DNA of 64,000 bases from a bacterium (GCA_030524675.1 JAUNGE010000015.1:1-64000); one strand, 5' to 3'. Counted from the first letter of the stretch, positions 34,267-44,986 are shown. The notes: generated by a model from the sequence alone, not told the origin. Numbers and translations are program-made.

Positions 34267-35721
34267 TTAAACCGTACCATGCTTTTTCCCTGGACGGTCC
34301 TCTCTCTTTGTGAATAACATATCAAATGCTGCTGCCAGACGCTGTCTTGTCTCGGAAGCCTCAATAATATCGTCCACATATCCTCTCTTTGCTGCTGCCA
34401 GTGCACTCTGCTGAAGCTTTGCATACTCTGCCGCTTTCTCCTCAATCAGAGCTACGCTGTCAGAAGCCTCTGTAATCTCTTTCTCGTACATAATCTTTGC
34501 AGCTGTCTTTGCATCCATCATGCCAATCGCTGCGTCTTTCCATGCATATACAATATCTGCGCCGATGGACTTGCTGCCCATGGTCAGGTAAGCGCTGCCG
34601 TAAGCATTGCCGATGACTACTGTCACCTTCGGAACGGTTGCATTCGCGAATGCATAGGTCAGTCTTGCAGCTGCCTTTGCAATCTTCTTCTCGCTGCACT
34701 TGCAAGCCTTGTAGCCCTCCACATTTACCAAGGTCAGAACCGGAATGTTGAATGCGTCGCAGAAGTTCACAAACTCTGCTGCCTTGTCGCAGCCCTTTGC
34801 AGAAAGAACCGGATCAAAAGATGCGGTTTTCTCGCCGTTCTCATCATATACTTCTGTGCGGTTTGCCACACAGCCCACTGTGCATCCGTTCAGGCGGATA
34901 AAGCCTGTCACCATGGACGGCTCAAATGCTTTCTTTACTTCCATCAGGAAGCCATCATCAGAAATCATGGAAAGAGCAAGGCCAGTATCGCCCACACAGT
35001 TCTCAATTCCCTCACAGATACGGTTTAAATCATCGCTGCACTCGTCATAGGACATATCATCTTCATTATTGGATGGCAGAATGGATACCAATGTACGGAT
35101 TTGTTCCAGAACAGATGCCTCGTCGCCGACAAAATCAACCAGTCCTGTTTCCTCACTCTGGAATTTTGCAGAGGAAGTATCACACTTGGAAGCATGATTT
35201 CCGCTCAGTGCATTCGGAGCATTCACGAATACTTTCGCATTCTTCTCTTCCATAAAAGTGAAATCGGTCAGGGCAGAAGCCACTGCCATACCGCCGCCGC
35301 AGGTACCAAACACTGCTGCAATCTGCGGAATCACGCCGGAAGCCAGAGCCTGTACGCGGTACAGACGTCCAAATCCATCCAATGCATCTGTTGCCTCCTG
35401 CAGTCTCAAACCGGCACAATCAATCAGACCAATAACCGGCTGTCCCACCTTCATCGCCAGATGATACAGATTTTCAATTTTCTTGGCATGCATCTCACCC
35501 ATGGAGCCGCCCATTACAGACGCATCCTGGCTGTACACATACACAAGGCTGCCATTAATTGTACCGTAACCGGTAACAACACCGTCAGCAGGTGTTTCCT
35601 GTGCTGTCATGTTGAAGTTCGTGCTTCTGGCTGTCACATAGCCGCCCACTTCAACAAAACTGTTCTCATCAAGCAGACTGATAATTCTGCTGCTCGCTGA
35701 TGTTTGTGCTGAATTACTCAT
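34267..35721 (-). CDS. 12S-type carboxyltransferase (acyl-CoA carboxylase/decarboxylase subunit)
   Basis: A 484-residue protein of the propionyl-CoA carboxylase beta / methylmalonyl-CoA decarboxylase alpha family, transferring carboxyl between an acyl-CoA and biotin. It starts MSNSAQTSA at 35721, with GGAGG 8 bases upstream. Crotonase-like halves are visible: VYSQDASVMGGSMGEMHAKKI, then AVFGTCGGGMAVASALTDF, then the C-terminal half with VTLVNVEGYK..., VVIGNAYGSAYLTMG and WKDAAIGMMDAK. It is the first gene of the Na+ pump operon. Sequence is more diverged than typical MmdA, so the acyl-CoA substrate (methylmalonyl-, malonyl- or glutaconyl-CoA) is uncertain. Confidence 0.85.
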   Translation of the reverse strand: MSNSAQTSASSRIISLLDENSFVEVGGYVTARSTNFNMTAQETPADGVVTGYGTINGSLVYVYSQDASVMGGSMGEMHAKKIENLYHLAMKVGQPVIGLIDCAGLRLQEATDALDGFGRLYRVQALASGVIPQIAAVFGTCGGGMAVASALTDFTFMEEKNAKVFVNAPNALSGNHASKCDTSSAKFQSEETGLVDFVGDEASVLEQIRTLVSILPSNNEDDMSYDECSDDLNRICEGIENCVGDTGLALSMISDDGFLMEVKKAFEPSMVTGFIRLNGCTVGCVANRTEVYDENGEKTASFDPVLSAKGCDKAAEFVNFCDAFNIPVLTLVNVEGYKACKCSEKKIAKAAARLTYAFANATVPKVTVVIGNAYGSAYLTMGSKSIGADIVYAWKDAAIGMMDAKTAAKIMYEKEITEASDSVALIEEKAAEYAKLQQSALAAAKRGYVDDIIEASETRQRLAAAFDMLFTKREDRPGKKHGTV

Positions 35722-35813
35722 TTTGCAGTCCTCCATTTTGTAAAGTTTGTAAGAGCAGAGTCCGAATTTATGTTCTCTGCCTAAATAGGAATTCCAAATT
35801 TCTGCCGATTATA

Positions 35814-35842
35814 ATTGTATAATTTTTTAACAGAAATTTCAA
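35814..35842 (-). promoter_or_regulatory. Promoter of the Na+ pump operon
   Basis: On the minus strand TTGAAA (35837-35842), 17-base AT-rich spacer, TACAAT (35814-35819), about 93 bases before the first gene. The spacing and hexamers fit sigma-A. Confidence 0.7.
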
Positions 35843-35890
35843 GTCTTATTCCAGATTTCTCAGATTTTTTTCAAACTTGTTTTCTTCCTC

Positions 35891-35919
35891 TTGCAATCTC
35901 CTTATGTGTAAGTTACAAT
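35891..35919 (+). promoter_or_regulatory. Promoter of pfp
   Basis: TTGCAA (35891-35896), 17 bases, TACAAT (35914-35919), 58 bases before the start codon and back to back with the decarboxylase promoter. Confidence 0.7.
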
Positions 35920-35977
35920 GGCCTTGCAAAAAAACTTCAGGGAAATTTTGTAAGAAAGGATACAGAAGGACAGAAAA

Positions 35978-37207
35978 ATGACAAAACCAAACATCTTAGT
36001 CGGACAATCTGGCGGACCAACCGCCGTCATTAATGCCAGCCTCTACGGTGTCATCACAGAGGGACTCTCACACACGGAGGAAATCGGAACTATCTATGGA
36101 ATGGTACATGGAATCGAGGGATTTCTTGCGGGAAATTACTTAAATTTATCGCAGGAACTCCATGCAAATGACCTCGAACTCTTAAAAATCACTCCGGCAG
36201 CCTATCTTGGCTCCTGCCGCTTTAAACTTCCAGAAGACTTTTCTTCTCCTGTTTATGCCGCTCTTTTTGAAAGATTTGAGGAGCTGCATATCGGAGCCTT
36301 CTTCTACATCGGCGGCAACGACTCCATGGACACCGTCAGCAAGCTCTCCCAGTACGCCGCTGCTCACAACAAAACCATCCGCTTTGTCGGAATTCCAAAG
36401 ACGATCGACAATGACTTAATTTTAACAGACCATACGCCTGGATTTGCCAGCGCCGCCAAATATGTCGCTGCGGCTGTGCGCGAAATCACTATGGATTCCT
36501 GTGTATACCACAATCATTCTGTCACCATCATCGAGCTGATGGGACGCCACGCTGGATGGCTGACTGCTGCCAGTGTTCTCGCCAGAAAACATGCAGGGGA
36601 CAATCCGGTACTTATTTACCTGCCAGAAATTCCTTTTTCTCTGGAACAGTTCTCACACGATATCGAGAGAGTGTTTCAGACGCACCGCGCCGCTGTTGTC
36701 TGCGTATCAGAAGGTATCCACGATGCGGATGGCAAATTTATCTGTGAGTATGCTTCTTCCGCCCAGGTGGACAATTTCGGACACAAGATGCTGACTGGAT
36801 GCGGCAAATTCCTGGAAAACTATGTGAGAGAGAAATTCCAGATTAAAGTCCGCTCTGTGGAACTGAATGTCAGCCAAAGATGCAGCAGCATGCTGGTCTC
36901 TCGAACCGATATTGAGGAAGCGGCCCTGGCCGGTTCGTTCGGCGTACAGGCAGCCCTTTCGGGAAATACTGGATGCATGGTAGCATTTGAGCGTGACAGC
37001 AGCCATCCATACCAGATGCACTGCGCTCTGCATGATGTGACAAAAATCTGCAACCAGGAGAAAAAATTCCCGCCAGAGTGGATTACGAAAAATGGCACCG
37101 ATGTGAGCGACGAATTTCTGGAATATGTCACTCCGCTGGTTTTGGGGGAAGTGGAACATGTGATGGAAAATGGTGTTCCGAAGTTTTTATATCGAGAAAA
37201 CTATTAA
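35978..37207 (+). CDS. pfp: PPi-dependent-type 6-phosphofructokinase
   Basis: A 409-residue phosphofructokinase converting fructose 6-phosphate to the 1,6-bisphosphate. The N-terminal GQSGGPTAVINASLYG binds the phosphoryl donor. GGNDSMDT (about 112-119) and IPKTIDNDL carry the Asn/Lys substitutions typical of pyrophosphate-dependent enzymes, where ATP types have GGDGS and GTIDND. MGRHAGWLTAAS is the substrate site. AAGGA precedes the ATG at 35978. PPi use is inferred from these two residues. The gene has its own promoter and terminator. Confidence 0.92.
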   Translation: MTKPNILVGQSGGPTAVINASLYGVITEGLSHTEEIGTIYGMVHGIEGFLAGNYLNLSQELHANDLELLKITPAAYLGSCRFKLPEDFSSPVYAALFERFEELHIGAFFYIGGNDSMDTVSKLSQYAAAHNKTIRFVGIPKTIDNDLILTDHTPGFASAAKYVAAAVREITMDSCVYHNHSVTIIELMGRHAGWLTAASVLARKHAGDNPVLIYLPEIPFSLEQFSHDIERVFQTHRAAVVCVSEGIHDADGKFICEYASSAQVDNFGHKMLTGCGKFLENYVREKFQIKVRSVELNVSQRCSSMLVSRTDIEEAALAGSFGVQAALSGNTGCMVAFERDSSHPYQMHCALHDVTKICNQEKKFPPEWITKNGTDVSDEFLEYVTPLVLGEVEHVMENGVPKFLYRENY

Positions 37208-37267
37208 CATCTTGAAATCTCTTGTATCTTCTGTTTTTGTTACTTTTTAGGGCAATATTGTAAATTT

Positions 37268-37302
37268 CCCCGCCTGAAGCAGATGCACTCTGCCAGGCGG
37301 GG
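37268..37302. terminator. Terminator between pfp and the HAD gene
   Basis: A 9-bp GC-rich stem CCCCGCCTG (37268-37276) and CAGGCGGGG (37294-37302) lies between convergent genes; short T-rich tracts follow on both strands. Confidence 0.7.
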
Positions 37303-37315
37303 ACTCCTATCTGTT

Positions 37316-37966
37316 TTATTCACACAAAATCGCTTTCAGTTCTTCCACGCTCGCTGCAATTTGTCCGGCTCCGGCATTCTCCAACTCTTCCCGACTGCCA
37401 TATCCATACAGCACGCCAATCGAATCCACACCGACCTGGGCTGCTCCCTCGATATCGTGCTTTCTGTCTCCGACCATGACAACCTCATCCAGAGGCGGAT
37501 TCCCCAGACATTCCAGGGCATACTGTATCACTTCTGCCTTTTTTGTCCTTCCTCCTTCATAGATACTTCCAGCAATCACTGTAAAATATGGTGCCATCTC
37601 AAAGCGCTCTGCAATCATATTTGCAAAATTTTCCGGTTTGGAAGTGGCCATCGCGATAACTTTTCCCTGTGCCGCAAGCGCTGCGAGCATTTCCAAAATT
37701 CCTGGATATCGCCTGTTCTCCCAGATTCCCTGCTTCTCAAAGTACTCTCTGTATTTCCAGACCGCTTTTTCGGCGTCCTCCCTGGAAAAACCGTGGTACT
37801 CCATAAATCCGGCATAGAGCGGCGGCCCGATGTACCCCTCCAGCCTGTCCAAATCCGGCTCTTCTATCCCAAACGTGCGCAGTGCGTACTGTACGGATTT
37901 TGTAATTCCTTCTTTCGGGTCTGTCAAAGTTCCATCAAGGTCAAATAAAAGATATGTTTTCTTCAT
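37316..37966 (-). CDS. HAD-IA phosphatase (phosphoglycolate phosphatase-like)
   Basis: A 216-residue HAD hydrolase starting MKKTYLLFDLDGTLTDPKEG at 37966 after AAGGATGG. Motif I is DLDGTLTD, motif II MATSKPE, motif III the lysine in RTKKAEVI, and motif IV MVGDRKHDIEGA. A helical cap (20-90) fits the PGP/Gph group. The MVGDRKHDI form is common in Firmicute Gph-like proteins. The longer frame to 38065 runs through a terminator hairpin and is unlikely. The substrate is uncertain. Confidence 0.88.
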   Translation of the reverse strand: MKKTYLLFDLDGTLTDPKEGITKSVQYALRTFGIEEPDLDRLEGYIGPPLYAGFMEYHGFSREDAEKAVWKYREYFEKQGIWENRRYPGILEMLAALAAQGKVIAMATSKPENFANMIAERFEMAPYFTVIAGSIYEGGRTKKAEVIQYALECLGNPPLDEVVMVGDRKHDIEGAAQVGVDSIGVLYGYGSREELENAGAGQIAASVEELKAILCE

Positions 37967-38012
37967 CTCATTCCATCCTTTTTTGAATATTTTTGTTGCT
38001 TTTCTCATGCAA

Positions 38013-38051
38013 AACAGGGACTGGCAGCATTTTTTTGCAGCAGTCCCTGTT
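38013..38051 (-). terminator. Terminator after the cell wall hydrolase gene
   Basis: AACAGGGACTG (38013-38023) and CAGTCCCTGTT (38041-38051) pair perfectly. On the minus strand a short T tract follows. Confidence 0.7.
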
Positions 38052-38077
38052 ATTCTTTCTAACATGTATTGAAAAAA

Positions 38078-38905
38078 TTACTTAAAAAATTCATGTTTTT
38101 CATGGCTGAACAGATATGTCAGACTCTTGTCAAACCAGCTTACATTGGAGCCTCCTGAACGTGTGCGGTTCATAAAAAATAACGCTCCCTGTGAATAATC
38201 CTCTCCTGCCAGTGCTCGGTTCACACATGCGACGGTCTCATCTGTCACATTCACCCTGTTAATGGAACCATTGCTGACCGGTGAAAACTGCCTCGGCGCA
38301 TACACGACCTTTTTAACGGAATTCGGAAATTTCTTACTTTTCACCCGATTGATAATCACATTCGCCACCAAAATTTTTCCCTTTTCGTCGCAGATGCCGG
38401 CTTCCGCCTGTACAATTCTAAGCAGCACATTATAATCCTCGTCGCTGTAGGAAATCACAGCATTTTTTCGCCGTTCCTCTTCCTCGCGCGCTTTTCTCTC
38501 TTCTTCTTCTGCCTTTCGTCTCTCCTCTTCTTTTCTGGCAGCTTCTTCATCTGCCTCAGCCTGTTTTTCCTCCGCCCACTTTGTAAATTCTTCCTTCGAT
38601 TCTGCTTCCAACTGCTGCTCCATGGCAACTGTCTTCGCAACAGTATCTCCCACCAATAAACGCCCGTTTTGTCTCAAATCGGTAAGTTCAACTTGTATGT
38701 TCGCTTTTGTCACTGCTTCAATGGATGTCTCCGCCGCCAGAGCTTCCTGGCTGCCCACACGGAATTCAAAGACTGTCAGAGAGCCTGCCAGCATGGAAGC
38801 GCTGAGCAAGAAGGCAACAGAAGTTTTTTTTCCTTTTTTCACTTTCTTTGCAAATGTCTTTCCGTATGTTTCAACCCTTTGAAGAAATGAGTGTTCTGTA
38901 AGCAT
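38078..38905 (-). CDS. Secreted cell wall hydrolase (SleB-like, Hydrolase_2)
   Basis: A 275-residue protein starting MLTEHSFLQRVETYGKTF at 38905, with AGAGGAG upstream. A signal-anchor segment (about 32-50, VAFLLSASMLAGSLTVFEF) is followed by a long Glu/Lys/Arg coiled coil (about 105-155). The C-terminal Hydrolase_2 domain (about 165-275) has VQAEAGICDEKGKILVANVIINRV, YAPRQFSPVSNGS and ALFFMNR. Family members (SleB, CwlJ) are spore-cortex or vegetative amidases/transglycosylases; the Glu in QAEAG is the catalytic candidate. It is probably involved in cell wall turnover. Confidence 0.88.
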   Translation of the reverse strand: MLTEHSFLQRVETYGKTFAKKVKKGKKTSVAFLLSASMLAGSLTVFEFRVGSQEALAAETSIEAVTKANIQVELTDLRQNGRLLVGDTVAKTVAMEQQLEAESKEEFTKWAEEKQAEADEEAARKEEERRKAEEEERKAREEEERRKNAVISYSDEDYNVLLRIVQAEAGICDEKGKILVANVIINRVKSKKFPNSVKKVVYAPRQFSPVSNGSINRVNVTDETVACVNRALAGEDYSQGALFFMNRTRSGGSNVSWFDKSLTYLFSHEKHEFFK

Positions 38906-39349
38906 AAAATACTCCTCTTTTCTTATCAAATTGACCTGTCTGCCCATGCAGACATTGCTACACATTTTTTGTTTTTTCAGGGTTGTTCACATTCTAAAGA
39001 CCATTTGTCAAGAAGTCAATAACTTTTTCACAACTTTGTTACATTTTTTGTGCAGAAAAATTAACTTTTTTACAATTTTATTACATACTTCCAAATATTT
39101 TCCCGCTAAAATCTCAATTTTTATGCATTTTATAGAGTTCCATTTGAACCATTTGTTACAAATTTGTTAATTATTATTTCAAAATTTCACAATTAAAATC
39201 TCATCATTTTCAATTATGTAACCTTCAAAGCGCGCCTTTTCACCGTTTTCTTTGTATTATTTTCTTTATATTGCTTTCTTTGTATTATCTTCTTATAATT
39301 CTCTCTGTGTTGTTTTCTTTTGGCTTCGCTGTATTCTTCTTTTCCTGTC
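38906..39349. other. AT-rich gene-free region
   Basis: This 444-base stretch is very AT-rich, with several TTTGTTACA-like motifs (near 39045, 39152) and long T runs, but holds no supportable gene or RNA. It must contain the promoter of the leftward cell wall hydrolase gene. The AT-tracts might be a bent or regulatory DNA segment. Confidence 0.5.
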
Positions 39350-39856
39350 TCAACCTTTCACCAAATCTGCCTCTGTCGCCTCCAGAAAGGCAATGATTTC
39401 TTCTGGTTTCACCAGAATCTGCCGTCCTCTCTGCCCCGCGGAAAGAGCAATCGTATCCTGCAGAATGGCTGTTTCTTCTATAAAGGTAGGAAACTTCTTT
39501 TTCATCCCAACTGGGGAGCAGCCGCCGCGGATATATCCTGTCACTGGCAGCAGTTCCTTCATCGGCAGCATCTCCACTTTCTTATCCCCTGCTGCCTTTG
39601 CCGCCTTCTTCAAATCCACCTCCTCATCCACCGGAATACAACAAACAAGGTACCCCGTCTTCTCTCCTTTCAGCACCAGCGTCTTGTACACGCTGTCATG
39701 TTCCACACCGAGCATATCCGCGGCATGGCTGCCAGACAGGTCATTCTCATCCACCGGATATTCTCTCGCTTCATAAGAAATTCCCGCCGCCTCCAAAATC
39801 CGCATCACGTTCGTCTTTTCTATCTTCTCTTCCGCTTTCTGATTTTTCTTTCCCAT
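39350..39856 (-). CDS. ybaK: Cys-tRNA(Pro)/Cys-tRNA(Cys) deacylase YbaK/EbsC
   Basis: A 168-residue editing enzyme that hydrolyses mischarged Cys-tRNA(Pro). The family core is visible: NVMRILEAAGISYEAREYPVDE, then DSVYKTLVLKGEKTGYLVCCIPVDEEVDLKKAAKA with the key lysine, then GYIRGGCSPVGMKKKFPTFIEE. The start is uncertain: ATG at 39856 (MGKKNQKAEEK) has no good ribosome site, and the frame can extend to a TTG at 39886. Monocistronic, convergent with nothing nearby. Confidence 0.9.
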   Translation of the reverse strand: MGKKNQKAEEKIEKTNVMRILEAAGISYEAREYPVDENDLSGSHAADMLGVEHDSVYKTLVLKGEKTGYLVCCIPVDEEVDLKKAAKAAGDKKVEMLPMKELLPVTGYIRGGCSPVGMKKKFPTFIEETAILQDTIALSAGQRGRQILVKPEEIIAFLEATEADLVKG

Positions 39857-39963
39857 ATATTTTTGCAGCTGTGTGCCTACACACAAAACATGGTATCCAC
39901 TTACCGGCGCCTACAGCTACATTCGCCTCCTTCTGTTTTGAGGTTTGTTTCTCCTAGTATGCA

Positions 39964-39998
39964 GAAAAAGCGGCTGCAAGTTTCTCTCCTGCTGCCGC
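39964..39998 (-). terminator. leuCD terminator
   Basis: On the minus strand GCGGCAGCA pairs with TGCAGCCGC (arms 39990-39998 and 39970-39978), followed by five U residues. It ends the leuC-leuD transcript. Confidence 0.7.
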
Positions 39999-40065
39999 CC
40001 CTCTTATTTTTTACGTCTAGGAGCACCAAATGCCCCTTTTATGAACGCTACTGTGCATAGAAACA

Positions 40066-40551
40066 CTACTGTGCATTCGTGTACTTAATCAGACCGCCTG
40101 CCTCAATAATTTTCTGCATGAACGGCGGGAATGCCTGACCCTGATAGCTCTGTCCTTTTGTCTTGTTTGTGATAAGACCGGAGTCAAAATCAATCTCCAC
40201 CTCATCGCCATCCTCGATGTTCTTTGCTGCCTCTGGACACTCGATAATCGGCATTCCGATATTGATGGCATTTCGGTAGAAAATGCGGGCAAATGTCTCC
40301 GCAATGACGCAGCTCACACCTGCACATTTAATAGCCAATGGTGCATGCTCTCTGGATGAACCGCATCCAAAGTTCTTGTTAGCAACAATGATGTCACCCT
40401 TGTGTACTTTATTTACAAATTCTTTATCAATGTCTTCCATGCAATGTTTTGCTAACTCCATGCCATCTGTCGCATTGAGGTAACGAGCCGGAATAATGAC
40501 ATCGGTATCTACATTATCTCCATATTTGAATACTCTTCCGCACGCTTTCAT
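40066..40551 (-). CDS. leuD: 3-isopropylmalate dehydratase small subunit
   Basis: A 161-residue swivel-domain subunit of the leucine pathway isomerase. Motifs are [16 protein letters not shown], then [19 protein letters not shown] (the substrate-binding GxSSREHA loop) and [12 protein letters not shown]. It is the short archaeal/clostridial type rather than the 200-residue E. coli type. It follows leuC by 139 bases on the same strand. Homoaconitase small subunits look similar, but the leuC neighbour and length favour LeuD. Confidence 0.93.
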   Translation of the reverse strand: MKACGRVFKYGDNVDTDVIIPARYLNATDGMELAKHCMEDIDKEFVNKVHKGDIIVANKNFGCGSSREHAPLAIKCAGVSCVIAETFARIFYRNAINIGMPIIECPEAAKNIEDGDEVEIDFDSGLITNKTKGQSYQGQAFPPFMQKIIEAGGLIKYTNAQ

Positions 40552-40690
40552 CGCAATCCTCCTGATTCTTATTCATTCTCTCTGCTTCTAACTTCTATTC
40601 CTGATGCTAACTGCCATTCTCTTTCTCTGCTCATATGCTCCCCAAACATTTCTGTTTTTCAGGCTGTCATGCACTTTGAGGGCTGTCTCA

Positions 40691-41959
40691 TCAATCCCAT
40701 TCCAGTTCACATGGACAGGAAATCTTTCCAGTCACTGCGCTGGTTGCCGCCACTGCAGGGCTTGCCAGATATACCTCAGAATCCACATGTCCCATACGGC
40801 CTACAAAGTTTCGATTTGTTGTGGAAATGCAGCGCTCTCCTGCCGCCAGAATTCCCATATATCCGCCAAGACACGGACCGCAGGTCGGTGTGCTGACAAT
40901 GGCGCCTGCCTCAATAAAGATTTCCAGAAGTCCCTCGCGCATTGCCTGAAGGTAAATTGCCTGTGTTGCCGGAATGATAATGCAGCGCACGTTCTTTGCC
41001 ACTTTTCTGCCTTTTAAAATCTTCGCTGCCACACGCATGTCTTCCATACGTCCATTGGTGCAGGAACCAATCACAGACTGATCCACTGTGATATCACCGA
41101 ATGTGCCGATTTCTTTTGTATTTTCTGGCAGATGCGGGAACGCCACGGTTGGTTTTAAAGCGGACAGGTCAATCACATACGTCGCTTCGTACTCTGCATC
41201 CTCGTCTGCCTCATAAATCTTAAACTCTCTCTTGGAATGTTCCTTCATGTAGGCGATTGCTGCATCGTCCACTGGAAAGATACCATTTTTTCCGCCGGCC
41301 TCGATTGCCATGTTGCAGATGGTAAAACGGTCATCCATGGAAAGATACTGGATGCCCTCTCCACAAAATTCCATAGATTTATACAGAGCGCCATCCACGC
41401 CAATCATGCCGATAATGTGCAAAATCACGTCTTTTCCGCTGACCCATTTCGCAGGTTTTCCAACCAGCTCAAATTTGAGCGCAGATGGCACCTTGAACCA
41501 AGCTTTTCCTGTCGCCATAGCAGCCGCCATATCCGTGCTTCCCACGCCTGTGGAAAATGCTCCGAGCGCTCCATATGTACATGTGTGGGAGTCCGCGCCG
41601 ATAATCGCATCACCAGCTACAGTCAGTCCCTGCTCCGGCAGCAGCGCGTGCTCAATTCCCATTTTTCCCACATCGAAATAGTTGGTAATCTCATGGCGAC
41701 ATGCGAAATCACGGCAGCATTTGCAGTTCTCTGCAGACTTGATATCCTTGTTCGGGATAAAATGGTCCATAACCAGCGCAATCTTATCTTTATCAAACAC
41801 AGTCTGTTTGTCTAATTTTTCCATCTCATGAATCGCTACTGGAGACGTGATATCATTTCCGAGCACCAAATCCAAATTGGCTTCAATTAACTGCCCTGCC
41901 TCCACTTTGTCAAGACCCGCATGAGCGGCTAAAATTTTCTGGGTCATTGTCATTCCCAT
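40691..41959 (-). CDS. leuC: 3-isopropylmalate dehydratase large subunit
   Basis: A 422-residue aconitase-family subunit that isomerises 2- to 3-isopropylmalate. It starts [15 protein letters not shown] at 41959, with AGGAGG upstream; the longer frame has no ribosome site. 4Fe-4S cysteines are in VIGSCTNGR (about 300) and [13 protein letters not shown] (about 360). Substrate motifs [23 protein letters not shown] and the C-terminal [12 protein letters not shown] are intact. The pair leuC-leuD is divergent from a LysR gene that probably controls it. Confidence 0.95.
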   Translation of the reverse strand: MGMTMTQKILAAHAGLDKVEAGQLIEANLDLVLGNDITSPVAIHEMEKLDKQTVFDKDKIALVMDHFIPNKDIKSAENCKCCRDFACRHEITNYFDVGKMGIEHALLPEQGLTVAGDAIIGADSHTCTYGALGAFSTGVGSTDMAAAMATGKAWFKVPSALKFELVGKPAKWVSGKDVILHIIGMIGVDGALYKSMEFCGEGIQYLSMDDRFTICNMAIEAGGKNGIFPVDDAAIAYMKEHSKREFKIYEADEDAEYEATYVIDLSALKPTVAFPHLPENTKEIGTFGDITVDQSVIGSCTNGRMEDMRVAAKILKGRKVAKNVRCIIIPATQAIYLQAMREGLLEIFIEAGAIVSTPTCGPCLGGYMGILAAGERCISTTNRNFVGRMGHVDSEVYLASPAVAATSAVTGKISCPCELEWD

Positions 41960-42046
41960 ATTTTTGTTCCTCCTGTTTTTCCATCTTATTCTACAGCCCT
42001 TTTCACCCATTTTGGCTATTTTGGGCATTTCTTTTCTTCTTAGCTC

Positions 42047-42075
42047 TTACATTCTAGCATACTTCCTGCTATAAT
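42047..42075 (+). promoter_or_regulatory. Promoter of the leuC-linked lysR gene
   Basis: TTACAT (42047-42052), 17 bases, TATAAT (42070-42075). The following 40 bases, AT-rich with imperfect dyads around ATTAC/GTAAT (42076-42092), are likely LysR-binding sites shared with leuC. Confidence 0.65.
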
Positions 42076-42133
42076 AGTAATACATATTACCTATATTTAC
42101 TATGAATTACAGTTATACGAGGTGTAAATTTTT

Positions 42134-43015
42134 ATGGAACAGAATCTTTCGCAATACCGTATCTTTTATGAAGTAGCCAAAACCAAAAATATCTCCAAGG
42201 CAGCAAAGGAATTGTTCATCAGCCAGCCTGCCATCAGCAAATCCATCAGCAAACTGGAGGACAGCCTCGGCGTCTCCCTCTTCACCCGAAATTCCCGCGG
42301 CGTGCAGCTCACACAGGAAGGAGAACTGCTGTTTGAGCACACAAAAACTGCATTTGATGCGCTCTCCCTCGGTGAGCAGGAGCTGAAACGGATTCAAGAA
42401 TTTAATATTGGACATCTGCGCATCGGCGTGAGCAACACATTGTGCCGTTATGTCCTTCTTCCTTATTTGAAAAATTTCATTCATCAATATCCCCATATCA
42501 AAATCACCATCCAGAGCCAGCCGACTGCGCAGACTCTTGCTATGCTGGAGCAGCAAAAAATTGACATTGGACTGGTCGCCAAGCCCTCCTCTCTGAAAGA
42601 TTTGTCTTTCTTTCCGGTGATGTCCATCCGCGATGTCTTCATCGCCACGCCACAGTACCTGGAAAATCTGCATCTGCGCGAGGGAAAAAACACCAGTGTT
42701 CTGGAAACCTGCAATATGCTGCTTCTTGACCGCAATAACATTACCAGACGTTATATCGACAACTATTTCCAGGAGAATCACATTGAACCATCCAGCATCC
42801 TTGAGGTCACTACGATGGACCTGCTGGTGGAATTCACGAAAATTGGCCTCGGTGTGGGGTGTGTGATTCGAGAGTTTGTGAAGGAAGAGCTGACGCTTGG
42901 AGAGTTGATTGAACTGCCCCTGGAAAAACCGATTCGCAAAAGAACCATTGGATTTGCCTACAATACCAACAGTTCTTCGCGCGCTCTAAATTCCTTCCTG
43001 AATTTTATCTCTTAA
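42134..43015 (+). CDS. LysR-family regulator divergent from leuCD
   Basis: A 293-residue LTTR, HTH over residues 8-62 (FYEVAKTKNISKAAKELFISQPAISKSISKLEDSLGVSLFTRNSRGVQLTQEG), effector domain from about 90 (GHLRIGVSNTLCRYVLLPYLKNF). GAGGTG lies upstream of the ATG at 42134. Divergent layout with leuC and the 174-base shared region suggest it controls leucine synthesis, possibly with an isopropylmalate-type effector. It resembles CysL/YwfK-like Firmicute regulators. Effector identity is inferred only from position. Confidence 0.92.
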   Translation: MEQNLSQYRIFYEVAKTKNISKAAKELFISQPAISKSISKLEDSLGVSLFTRNSRGVQLTQEGELLFEHTKTAFDALSLGEQELKRIQEFNIGHLRIGVSNTLCRYVLLPYLKNFIHQYPHIKITIQSQPTAQTLAMLEQQKIDIGLVAKPSSLKDLSFFPVMSIRDVFIATPQYLENLHLREGKNTSVLETCNMLLLDRNNITRRYIDNYFQENHIEPSSILEVTTMDLLVEFTKIGLGVGCVIREFVKEELTLGELIELPLEKPIRKRTIGFAYNTNSSSRALNSFLNFIS

Positions 43016-43149
43016 TCCTCCCTTGATACAGGAAGCAAACACGCCAGCTAGCGCTGCCCCCTTTCATACCATCTTACCCATTCGACGCTTAGACGTCTGT
43101 CCAAACAAGTACATCCATCCACATGGCCGCCGTCTGGACCCTTCACAGA

Positions 43150-43202
43150 AAAAATCGGAGTAAACTCCCGCCCGCCATTCCGGCAGACCGAAATTTACTC
43201 CG
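43150..43202 (-). terminator. ilvC terminator
   Basis: CGGAGTAAA (43156-43164) and TTTACTCCG (43194-43202) pair perfectly; on the minus strand six U residues follow. A dispersed repeat copy lies between it and ilvC. Confidence 0.75.
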
Positions 43203-43227
43203 ATCTATTTTACAAGACTTCTTTTTT

Positions 43228-43265
43228 ATGATGTTGGAGTCAAAAGGTATTTTGACCCTGGTATC
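43228..43265. repeat. Dispersed intergenic palindrome, copy B
   Basis: ATGATGTTGG, then GTCAAAAGGTATTTTGACCC, matches the 29.07-kb copy with one change (GGGGTC to GGAGTC) that breaks one pair. The right end CTGGTATC matches the copies near 57.6 and 57.8 kb. Confidence 0.75.
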
Positions 43266-43303
43266 TTTTATTTTTTGTTCGGCTCACACATTCGTCTCAT
43301 TCA

Positions 43304-44485
<1,182 letters not shown>

Positions 44486-44986
44486 TTATGGCAGATAACG
44501 AACATCCTCGGCGCCTCTGGAAAGACCTGTTAAACCAGTTCTCGCCAGCTCCAGAATCTCGTAATCTTCCAGCAGATTAATCAGCGCATCCAGCTTTGAC
44601 TGGTCGCCTGTCAGCATAACGGTAAGAGAATCCTTGCCCACATCTACAATCGTCGCACGGAAAATCTGTGCAATCGCATTGATCGCCTGACGCTGGCTGG
44701 CATCTGCCTTCACCTTCACCAGAATCAGCTCACGGTATACAGACTGTCCCACTTTCAATTCTTTGATATCGCGCACATCTTCCAGTTTTTTGAGCTGTTT
44801 TTCAATCTGCTCCAAAATCACCTCATCCCCATAGGAAACAACTGTCATACGGGAATATCTCTCGTCCGCTGTCACACCTACAGTAAGGCTCTCAATATTG
44901 TATCCCCTCCGGCTGAAAAGCCCCGCTACACGGCTTAACACACCGGCGGTATTATCCACTAATAAAGAAAGAACAATTCGACTCAT
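44486..44986 (-). CDS. ilvN: Acetolactate synthase regulatory (small) subunit
   Basis: A 166-residue ACT-domain regulator of acetohydroxyacid synthase. The N-terminal ACT domain reads LSLLVDNTAGVLSRVAGLFSRRGYNIESLTVG, the valine-binding site, followed by TVVSYGDEVILEQIEKQLKKLEDV. The C-terminal domain (80-160) is also typical. The catalytic subunit (ilvB) is not in the window, so the large subunit must be encoded elsewhere. It is followed by ilvC. Confidence 0.94.
   Translation of the reverse strand: MSRIVLSLLVDNTAGVLSRVAGLFSRRGYNIESLTVGVTADERYSRMTVVSYGDEVILEQIEKQLKKLEDVRDIKELKVGQSVYRELILVKVKADASQRQAINAIAQIFRATIVDVGKDSLTVMLTGDQSKLDALINLLEDYEILELARTGLTGLSRGAEDVRYLP

Noticed and set aside
41237..41815. 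Forward frame of 192 codons opposite leuC
   Set aside because: Antisense shadow of a well supported gene.
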